A stretch of 64,000 nt of DNA, from the NCBI GenBank assembly GCA_002633005.1, contig NMRA01000018.1, forward strand, positions 1,572,814-1,636,813, read 5' to 3'. Below the pieces are notes generated by a model. That model saw nothing but the letters and a program-made list of their open reading frames with translations, did no database searches and was not told the origin of the DNA. Source of the DNA: Phoronis australis. Its lineage: Eukaryota; Phoronida; Phoronidae. Numbering within the stretch: position 1 is the first letter of the stretch; each line of letters starts with the position of its first letter. The position numbers were made by a program, and so were the translations under genes. Shown here in pieces: positions 54,991-64,000 of the stretch.

Positions 54991-55865
54991 ATATGTTCCA
55001 ATTAGTGATACAAGTAGTGTATGCTAACCCTGAGGCTCTGGCATCAACAAGTGATGGTGTGAAACGCTTGCAAACTAAGGAATTAGCTTACAAAACAAGG
55101 AATTAACTTGCAACGTGGCAATTGTGGTAATCAACGAAGGACACATTGTATAAGAATGGTGAGTTTAATGCAGACAAAAAATACTTTCAATAACATCTAT
55201 TCGTATCACAACAGGTTTCACAGCCCCAATTTTTATGCCTTTTCAAATACCCAGAATTTCCAAATCTGAGCCTGGAAGTTTTACGGAAATCTGGGAAAGC
55301 TGCCAAAAAATAATCAAAAACCTAAATTTATTCAATGCGGATGCACTAAATAAAGATGTCTCCCAAGAGACACGACAACCTGGAATTAACAAGGAACCCA
55401 GCAGCCCTTTTAGGTCACCCTAAAGTACAAAAAATGGGACAGAGTCAGAAATCCACATCATTAAAATAAGATTTTCATGGGTGATTTCACTGTCAAAATT
55501 GCCCTTTGATTTTTGATTTTTGATTGAGTAACACCATCAGTGATAGTGTTATCAAAGCAACAAATGTGCAGAGAACATCATGTAGGCATGCATTCTTAAT
55601 CTTAACTATATGTAGGAAATCCAAAATTTATAACATTTTAAATGTTTATGTAAAAGTAATCCTGTATTATACATTGACGTTAGATGCTAAAGACACAATT
55701 GTAACGTTTCATTATCTCCGTCGTTAAACCATTTATTTTTTCCAAAACATATGTGGCTCAAGTTCCCTTGGTATGTATCAGTCTAATCAATAAAAAGATT
55801 ATTCTTTGATCAAAACCCTTAAGCAAATTAAGCACTGAGATTATTCAGTGGCTAACTCACTATGC

Positions 55866-55923
<58 letters not shown>

Positions 55924-57903
55924 TTATTTCTTGTGAAAAATACACTCGTAGCTTACATATCAGAAAGTCCGTCAAGATTTTTAAATAGAAAGCATTATGT
56001 CATGACTCTTTAACCACACGGGTACTGCAACTATTATCTGCTTCAGAGTCATTAACTACCTTTCGTCACTGACATTTTAAAGCTGGTGTAAACTACCACA
56101 CCATCACTAAAGATCAAAAACTAAACAATAAATTGTCACCACTTTTACAACCTTTTTTCTTAAAGCAGATCCTCTTATATACAAGAACAGCCATCCATCA
56201 GTTTTACACACTGAATTTCAAAAATTGATTACGCAAAAATTCTGTAGATTGGGACAGTGAATAATTATTTTGATCAAAGTCGGAGCTTGTCCCAATTTTT
56301 CAGAAATTCACACAATTGTCTGTCAAAAATTCAAGGGGAATGGTAACAATTTATTAAATGTTTGTCATGAGAGTCACTTTTTATGAACTTACAGGAGTAT
56401 TCTTGCAACCTGTTATGCTACAACATAGCATTAGGAATTTGAAAAAGTACGAAAATATACAAATCACTCACGCCTCAAACTTCAGGATGAAATCAGCCAT
56501 GATTTCTGTGTTCTGAATTTAGGAGGCTGTCTCAATCTGGAGAACTTTTAATGTAATGTATCACCGATCTAATTGCTATCATCAACTATGTAACCTTTGC
56601 TAAAACTTTATGTTAAAAACAATTATAAGCTATAAATGTGAGCCATCTGAAAAATGTTCAAACGTACACCATTGCCCGCATGATGACGAATACACGCAGC
56701 AAACAATAGCCTCTGTACGGCACAGATTTGAGGGTTTTGGGCAAACATCTACATGTATCCCATACATTATGGCTACAGGGAAGTCATTCTTAGTCACAGC
56801 AATATGAAGTGAATGACACACAGAAGTGGTGGCCCATGTGAACGATTTTCCTCTTGTTTCACAATTTTCCAAAGAAGCGGCTTGTCATCCAGGTCCCTCA
56901 TGGGAAATCTAAGCACACTTTTTTCTTGCAAAGATCATCCAAAGATGTACTGAATACCTATGGTCAACTAACTCGGACTCAAAATTTAACAATCTCTTTG
57001 CTCCTGTTGGCGTCTTATAAACAGATGGCGAATCAATTAGTACATGTTTCTGTCGATCTTCAGACTGAGCAATGAGAATGCTGACATCCATTCTTGCGGA
57101 TTTCTACAGCTGTGTGAGTTTTGAACAAAACGGAATGCATGAGCTGCAGATATACACAGGCCTAGTGTCCAGCAAATCATTGTTGAATTGAATGTAAACG
57201 AGGTCAAAAAAATCAAAGTATCTCTGCTTTAATGCAGCTTTTTAACTTTGTGTGCGTGGGAGTCAGAATATAAGACTTTGCCACATAATATGCATGTCTT
57301 TGACTTTGCCTTTTTCAGTGGAGTATTACAGTTTACCATCTCAAATCAAATATACGTAAATAGCAAAGGCTTTCAATTTATTACTAGCATGACTGATGTG
57401 CCCCCTAAAATTTTCTGTGTTCAAGTGAGTTGACTTACGGGTGTAAAATTTTAAGCAAGCTAATCAATTTTAGTACTGCAGAAGGGAAATATGTTTAATT
57501 AACCTTTTGCAGAAATTCTATAGTTACTGCTCGGATATAATAGTCCCTGACATGGATAACAAGTTTCATTCACTGACAGTAACATACGCCGGTATGCCTC
57601 ACACTGGCGGGCGCGGTAAAAATAGGTAGGCGCGCAGTGTAAAACTGGGCAGTTGACGATGTGGGCAACTGAACGAAGGACTGATTGTAGAAAAAGTTAC
57701 ATTAAAGGAGTATTTGTTTGAGTTGGAAGAAATTAAAGACATCAATGGGTACCTAAGGTGTCCCTCTATGAGCAAGAGGTACTTAAACAACACGACTTTG
57801 ATGTTTTAATCAGTGTGAGGCATAAGTCACCGAAAATCTATCAATGTATGAAACTCTCAGAGGCGCTTCACTGTCTCTACTGGGGCCAGCTAGAGACGGT
57901 GGT
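54991..57903. other. Spacer, no gene recognised
   Basis: Apart from the CA repeat nothing is identifiable. Minus-strand frames at 56630-56872 and 56909-57091 adjoin each other and might be a decayed repeat-borne ORF, but no motif is recognised. Confidence 0.35.
55868..55920. repeat. (CA)n microsatellite
   Basis: About 26 CA units, uninterrupted. Confidence 0.97.
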
Positions 57904-57986
57904 CACTATCTAATCCACTGAATAACATTCCTGTTATTCAGTGGATTAGATAGTGAATAACTGAATAACAGGAATGTTATTCAGTT
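57904..57986. repeat. Double perfect hairpin
   Basis: 57904-57955 is a 24-bp perfect stem with loop TTCC. 57959-57986 is a 12-bp perfect stem with loop GGAA that is the reverse complement of the inner part of the first. Confidence 0.95.
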
Positions 57987-60974
57987 GTTACATACATCAA
58001 CTTTTTTCGACCATGCCCTTGTCTTGTCGTTCATTTCCCATTTTTCCCTAGTGTAAAGAGACCAACAACACATGTATTCGCCAGGTCAAGTCTAGACATT
58101 TGCTGTCACTGTCTGTGTTCTATCTGGCTAACACTAACAGCCTGATTCCGTGAGGTATAACAAGTAAACCTGCACTGAAGTTATTACAATATATTGATAG
58201 CGTCATTATCAAAACCAGGGAACATTATATCCGACTTGTTTCCAAAGTAGTTAGGTGTGATAAGACTGAACTCTGAAGTCGAAGTCCAAGCGGCCACAGT
58301 CATAGTGATGTGTCGAAAATCACCAATTTATGTTCAATTCAGACCCCTTTTAACTCACTTTTTAAGCAAGTACCACCGTGCAGGCGTACATGGCTGGTTC
58401 AGGTTAGATTCCCGGTTCGGACATTGATCTGAGTAGGCATTTACAACAGTTGTTCAGTAACACTTACATTGATTCAAAAACGCGATAGGTCTACTGCCTA
58501 AACCAGAAATCGCGAGCCACCATGTTTACAAAAGCGCCGTCTAGCGAGCAAAATGATAGAAGTGAACTACTTTCGCGCAGGCAAATGTACTCCATATGAG
58601 TAAGATAATATACGCAGTGTTGGCTTACGTAGTAAATGCTCAAGAACTAGCAAAGCATGAACAATAGAAATCAAGTCGCTGATTGAAGGACACCCTGAGG
58701 ACGAGATCGAAACCGCAAAATGTCAAACTACCGACCAAATTATTGAACTTTGAGCAGGATTTATCTTTTTTAACAACTTGTTGTGTTCGACTAAGTCACA
58801 GAGTCGTGCGACTACTCGTTGCATTTGTTCTCAACGTTTGTATGCATGCAGAAGCACAACTCCCCCAGGATCAAAACTACGTTTTGTCTTCGTTTTCCCC
58901 GTCATCTTTCTATCATATGTACACTTCCTTGACGATGACTCAGTGTTATGCTTACTGGCTGCATGAAAGGCCCGATATTACATACCGAGCTGCTTTACGC
59001 CTGGCGAGAGATTCGATTTGAGTGACACCCTTGTAACCTTTGACCTCGGGCAAGTAGTATGAAAATTTCCACGCGGTTGTGCGGTTCCGATGTGCTTCTG
59101 GTAAGTTTTTCTTTCTCGCAACACGGTATATATTTCGTATTTGAAGTTCCCCGAGAATGAAGATAATGTACTTATGTGAAATATTGTAAAGACAATCAGT
59201 TTCTGTGAATAAGGTTTGAGATATCCTTAAGGAAGTTCATGCAAGTCGTTCATGAGATGCACCCTCGGCCACTAGAAGGGGACACAGTTGCCGGAGACAT
59301 CAAACACTATCATTACGTCCTCTTCTTAGTAGGAACACACACATGTTCTCATAATAATCCTCAATGCAGTTTGGCCAACACTGAGAAAGATGGATGCCAC
59401 GTAGTTGAGGAGCCAGCAACACGGAGGATTCTATTAAACTTTGTTTTTCTGTTTGTCCCTAGGTCATGCCTTGTGGCTACATTCTCAGGGATCGGAAAAT
59501 TTGCCATCTCCTGTCTTAGGATTGGTGTTGGCATACACTTCTAAACTAATCTCGACCAGTTATCGTACTGTTGACCGAAGTCTCAGCTCCACGACGTGCT
59601 CACGTGCCACCAGGCAAAATTGTGTCACTTATGACTCGCTCCTGGTAAGTCATCATCATCATAATCATCGTCGTCGTCGTCATCATCATCATCATCACTA
59701 TTACTCTCGTTGTTGTTATTACTTGGCGAGATTTTATCATGAATTATGTTGCTGTGACATCTTTTTTGATAGTTCGCAAACTACAGGTTGCATTTTTCGT
59801 TTGATTCTCACTAAATGCACACACATACTCTAGCTCCGGAATAGCTCGAAGCCTATTGTTTTTCGTCGTGATCGGATTCACAATCTTATGGCGCCATTTT
59901 GTTTTTGACTTCAGATTCAAATGCTCATAGAGGCTGAACTTGTTCTTGTACACGACTGAAAATCTGTACGATTGTATGTATGTACATGTAGCGTACATCA
60001 TTAACTTCCGGTAACAGAAATATCGCTCATTGCGTCAGGGCACCTCGATTTCAGGAGGTAAACGTTTTGTACTGTTCAGGACGTATTGAAGAACCAATTG
60101 CTTCGAAATTTTCATGTTTTAGTTTCGTGTGAGTAGCTATTATCATGTGCTGCGTAACCGGAAGTTGTTTTAGAATGTCGTATCTGACGCATTTTCATTA
60201 CTTTTCAATCGTTCCAGGGTTTTGTTTTGAACAGGAAAAGAAAATAACGTGAATTTTGCACGTGGATTCTTCAAGGTATGCCTTTACAGTGAACGCTGGC
60301 TATTTTTCACACACTTACCATTTTTTTAGCTGTCTGACTTTCAATTTAAATAATGCAAAATTTGAAACTTTTCGAAAATTTAGTGAATGGGCTGATTTAA
60401 GCATCACATTTCTACAGGATTTGAACCCTCAATGACATGCCATTGGTGGGGGTGAGTAAACATGCACGCTACTTTATGGCGCCTAATTTAATCTGTGGGA
60501 CGGAATTTGACTTAAATATTATCAAAATTGTACAGAATGTGTCAGCTCATTAAGAGTTTCTTACATAAATGATTCATTGAGTCTCAACATTTCGTTAATG
60601 TTTTAAAGCCATTTACCACTGAAGACTGTGTCCTGGATTCGCCGAAAACATGACCTTTAGTATTTTTGGGCTAAATTCCCCTAAAATAAATTTTGAGTTT
60701 TGCTGTTTTATAGTAATATTAGCTTTTGCACGGGTAGCGGCTAGTATAAGGGAAATGCCGAGGGAAGAGTTACACCTTCAAGTCAACATTTACTGTTGTT
60801 CATCGCAAGAGACTGGAATAACTGTAACCATTTTTACCCTATCTGGAGAGCCACTGTTTCCGGAACTTGCTCCTCGCAAAACATGTACAAGTATACGTAC
60901 CTCACGACCTCGTCATTTCAATTTGAGTAGATAAACAGGCTTCAATAACTATGTTATATCGCCTAATAAGTAAA
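57987..60974. other. Spacer upstream of PLA2 copy 3
   Basis: No gene recognised. A CAT/CGT trinucleotide tract is at 59651-59698. The frame 58683-59021 has a short hydrophobic stretch (VRLLVAFVLNVCMHAEAQ) but no support as a gene. Confidence 0.4.
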
Positions 60975-61186
60975 ACGACTGGTCGTTTGTTGTTTTAGTT
61001 TTTGTGGGATGAAATCGTTTGTCCTGTTTTTGTTGGGTTGCGGTGTATGTTGTGTTGGTTTGATGACGTTGTTGGATGCATACAATAGTCAAGCCTCAGG
61101 GACTGTTATCTTGATACCTATCACGTGCTACCAGAGTACCGGGTCATATATTTACCTCGCGATGTTCCGCTTGGCTATTTCCAGCA

Positions 61187-62822
61187 ATGTCCGCCTCTCT
61201 GTTTGTGACGCTCCTTGGGTCTTTCTGTTATTTTGCCTTCCAGCCTGCGATATGTTCACAACTAGCAAGATATCAGGATGTATACGGTAAGGTTCCTTTC
61301 TTTTCACAACTCCGTGGTTGTTTGCGCGACTAAAAGCATTTTATTTGCAATCTGAGAAAGCATTTGCAATTTTAGAAACTAAAAGCGACGAGCGCACAAG
61401 AAAATGAAAAGGAGAGAAAATTTCATGTACATCCTATTTGTACCAACCTGCATGCCGCCTACTTATGATCTCAGAAAACTGAAGATACTGTAAATCAAAG
61501 TTATTTGAAGGAGAATTTAAAAATTTTCTGCTCATGCGTAAGGAGTAGTGGACCTTATAGTACAGTCAGAGCCAAACACGTCCATTAGAACCACAAATCG
61601 TTAAATTTTGGCACCGGGACAGCTTTTAAAATTACTATAACCATCATTCGGTAGATATGCTGTAAAACATAGAGTAGGTCGGGGCTAGCTCGACTCCAAT
61701 TTAGGAAATGGAAATTTCTCACAAAATCTCTCAGCTTCACTCTTGAAAATTATTTGGAAATTCAGGAATTTTCAGCTTCTTTTTGATTTCGTAATGCAAT
61801 TACGCAAATGGAATTTTGGCCAAGACGGACAAGTCTGGCCTCGGGCACTACTGACTTCGGCCACAGATTTTCGTAATGAAATGCCATTAGTAGTTTCACG
61901 ATAACACGTCTTGACTTTCACTTTCATTACATGTGATTGGTGTCTTTGCGCACCAGATGCCACATGCGTACTCGAGTGTGCGCGTGTTCCCGTGAATTTT
62001 GGAAAATGTATTGAAATTTTTGAAAATGGCAATTTTCGCGAACAGTTAAACATAATAGTATAACTGTAACCTTTGAAACACCGAAAACGACAATTTTTAT
62101 GTCAAAGTACCCAAGTACGTGTTCAAATACGGCCGGAACAAAAATGCATAAATAGCCCCTGCCAGGGTTGAAAGGCGTCTCCTTGTAGGCTCTGAATATT
62201 GTATCGTTTTGATGCACGTTGTTCTTCCTAATGATATATTTCAGCGACACGTAAGACATCTTGCAAGGGCATTGTTAAAGTAGTCCAGGGAGTGCAATAC
62301 GGAAAACAACATAACGTGGCCGTTTTTGCACTCGACTTATTCAATTGAAGCAAAAATATGCTACGAAGTGAGACTTTGACCTTCTGCTTTCAAATCGGAT
62401 AATTATATTCAAATCTCTACTATTTTGAACTTACAGTGACCGTAAAATATTAGTTTATCTAGTTTTCATAAGTGGCGCCAACGCTGTAGGCCTATATTGT
62501 TCTTTTTTTTCTAGATATGGTAATTTTCCGAGAATACCCCTGAGGACAAACTATATCTGGTCTCACCTAACTGTATTGATGTCGATTTGTATATAGGTTT
62601 TCTGTTGTATTCGATATCACGAATTGTTTGTGTGGAAAAATAGCATAATGACCTCAGTGAGAATTAGGTAAATGTCTGTCACTTTTTACTTAATATTTGC
62701 ACGTCAAGTAGGCCTTTAATCACGTTCACTCTCAGTTTATAGCGTGACTAACCAATTGATTACGTTTTCAGGTGCTGACGAGGATAGTTATGGTGACACT
62801 GCCTCAATGTTTGATTTACGAG
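61187..62822 (+). CDS. PLA2 copy 3, 5' part (exons 1 and 2); continues past the window
   Basis: Exon 1 (61187-61286) starts ATG and encodes MSASLFVTLLGSFCYFAFQP, a secretory signal nearly identical to the other copies, ending TAC-G before GTAAGG. Exon 2 (62772-62822) is the 51-nt acidic exon (DEDSYGDTASMFDLR) between TTTTCAG and GTAAGA. Both are undamaged and phases agree. The calcium-loop and active-site exons are not found before 64000; with intron lengths as in the paralogues they should lie beyond the end. The upstream region (about 60975-61180) resembles the region upstream of copy 2 (about 30890-31060), so promoter sequence was duplicated too. Confidence 0.72.
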
Positions 62823-63421
62823 GTAAGACGGTGTAGCTTGTGTAATTTGAGTTACCTAATAATCACCAAAGAGCTTAGTAAACTTATACTTGTAACAACA
62901 ACAGTTTTGGTGACTTTTTTGTAAAACAAGTAATATGGTCCCATCAGTGCCATTGTATTGAACAATATTACACTGACATTACATGTTTTACTATTGTAAA
63001 TTAATTGTAAACAGTGAATTTTTAAAAATGTAAAGAGACACCTAGTGGCAAAAATGCAAACTAAGTCTGAATGTTACAAGGAAGTTATCCTGGCATTGTC
63101 TGGCAACAAAAATAACACAAAACACTTGAGACTGGGCAAAATTTGTGCCTCAATGACTAAAACATTGACTAATGGTGTAAAATACAGCTTGTTTGCATAA
63201 TACACCAGAAATACGTTATAGTACAAAAACATATAGTTGAATGATCACTGTGAATGTGCACACAGAGTGTATGAAAATAATAGATTTTTCTGACAGCGTT
63301 TATCAAGCAGTATGAGACAAATACATGACAATTATCAAAGTATGTACTTTCTATGACTTAATCAACAAATAAAATTAACTTTTTAATACAAAAAAACAAA
63401 ATAACGGGGTTGGATGTCTAT
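62823..63421. other. Intron 2 of PLA2 copy 3, no gene seen
   Basis: AT-rich, short chance frames only. Confidence 0.5.
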
Positions 63422-63781
63422 TTAGGGTTGACTTGTCAAAGAACTATCCAATGTTATGCAGTCAGTGTTGCTGATGTTACTACAGTTGTTACAGCTGCAC
63501 ATTTCTGTACAGTTTGACCCAGCATTGCAGCACAAATTCAGTTTCCCAGCACACATGTTCTTTTTGCACTTGCAGCGTCCATCATTTAGTACTGTCAAGG
63601 GAGATGCGGTCATTGCGGCTGCCATACATTTTAACTGCAAAGCTCCACCGCCAAGGAGCCAACTATGGTCGATTAGAGAGGGTAGAGCACTGCACACTGG
63701 TGATTGGCCCGCAGGCAATGAAGGGTCAAACACTAAGTCCTTGTTTGGAGGCGGCAGGATTTGGGCAAACGTTTGATTCAA
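63422..63781 (-). pseudogene. C-terminal fragment with a CXC-like cysteine cluster
   Basis: Encodes HSWLLGGGALQLKCM, a linker, then RCKCKKNMCAGKLNLCCNAG and CTEMCSCNNCSN. The spacing CxCxxxxC...CC...C...CxCxxC resembles the CXC-type zinc-binding tails that end many repetitive uncharacterised invertebrate proteins (pattern recalled, not searched). No full gene is present, and it lies antisense inside the PLA2 copy 3 intron, so it is probably a repeat-borne ORF fragment. Confidence 0.45.
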
Positions 63782-63894
63782 AATATGTTATAATGGGCTG
63801 TGTTAATTAGAGTCAGCAAGTGAATTATTGAACACTAGCCTCAATTCACTTTCGTATCTCTTAGTCGGGCACAAACTACAACAGTGAGTAGCTT

Positions 63895-63999
63895 CAACAA
63901 TATTTCTTAAGATTGCCTGTCCAAATAACTTCATGCACACCAGCTTTCTGAAGAACAGCTTCAAAGTCTTGCTTTAGTTTTGAAAGGCAAATGACATCT
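63895..63999 (-). pseudogene. Partial open frame at the window edge, perhaps the same element
   Basis: Minus strand reads DVICLSKLKQDFEAVLQKAG then VHEVIWTGNLKKYC and a stop. It looks like protein sequence and has the order expected upstream of the CXC fragment, but identity is not recognised. Confidence 0.3.
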
Positions 64000-64000
64000 C

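Noticed and set aside
55868-55920. CRISPR-like or other array
   Set aside because: Simple CA dinucleotide repeat; no spacer structure. No CRISPR array is present in the window.
58683-59021. 112-residue ORF with a possible signal sequence
   Set aside because: The hydrophobic stretch is internal, there is no domain, and an overlapping frame is equally open; insufficient support.
61009-61290. ORF MKSFVLFLLGCGVCCVG... as a second secreted protein
   Set aside because: It overlaps PLA2 copy 3 exon 1 in another frame and runs through its donor; the hydrophobic look comes from T-rich upstream DNA. A small upstream ORF cannot be excluded.

Overview
The window looks like nuclear DNA of an invertebrate animal. 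Genes are split by GT-AG introns, base composition is AT-rich, and transposon types characteristic of marine invertebrates are abundant: Penelope-like elements with GIY-YIG domains, L1/Tx1-type and CR1/L2-type LINEs, a Ty3/gypsy relic, tRNA-derived SINEs, 5-bp-TSD hAT-like elements and many MITEs. Phylum cannot be fixed from the sequence alone; an invertebrate deuterostome (hemichordate, amphioxus) or a mollusc would both fit.

The only convincing host genes are a head-to-tail array of secreted phospholipase A2 (PLA2) genes on the plus strand. Copy 2 (exons at 31065-31167, 32556-32606, 34093-34255, 48901-49025 and 50461-50636) joins in frame into an intact 205-residue secreted enzyme with signal peptide, calcium loop, CCxxHDxCY active site and the C-terminal CxCD motif. 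Copy 1 (452-15003) has the same five exons but carries a degenerate exon 2 without its acceptor, a frameshift in exon 3 and a stop in exon 4, so it is called a pseudogene. Copy 3 begins at 61187 and leaves the window after exon 2. Introns and flanks of copies 1 and 2 still align in many places (about 350-16935 against 30890-52500), so the duplication included whole genes plus 3' flank.

Because the two blocks are paralogous, each serves as the empty-site control for insertions in the other. Several insertions can therefore be dated as later than the duplication and delimited to the base: a Penelope-like element (11404-12449), a 5-bp-TSD composite element in the 3' UTR of copy 1 (15025-15967), a 1.78-kb L1/Tx1-type LINE (46912-48693), a tRNA SINE (51716-51946) and a MITE (1653-2008). 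A 1.47-kb TTAA-target element (25923-27387) is confirmed in the same way by a second copy of the repeat it landed in.

Layout: 1-350 flank; 350-16935 PLA2 block 1, with gypsy relics 2.2-7.2 kb, a CR1/L2-type LINE 7.3-8.7 kb and a Penelope element 11.4-12.4 kb; 16.9-30.9 kb spacer of repeats (39-bp minisatellite, a fold-back element with TATCGATA-like cores, a lone sushi-like exon, diverged tandem repeats, nested transposons); 30.9-52.5 kb PLA2 block 2, whose third intron is swollen to 14.6 kb by a 2.64-kb hAT-like element of unknown content, a second Penelope element with nested insertions, and the LINE; 52.5-60.9 kb spacer with tandem repeats, a CA microsatellite and a double perfect hairpin; 60.9-64.0 kb start of PLA2 copy 3 plus a cysteine-rich CXC-like ORF fragment on the minus strand. 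Most open frames in the window are chance or transposon translations.
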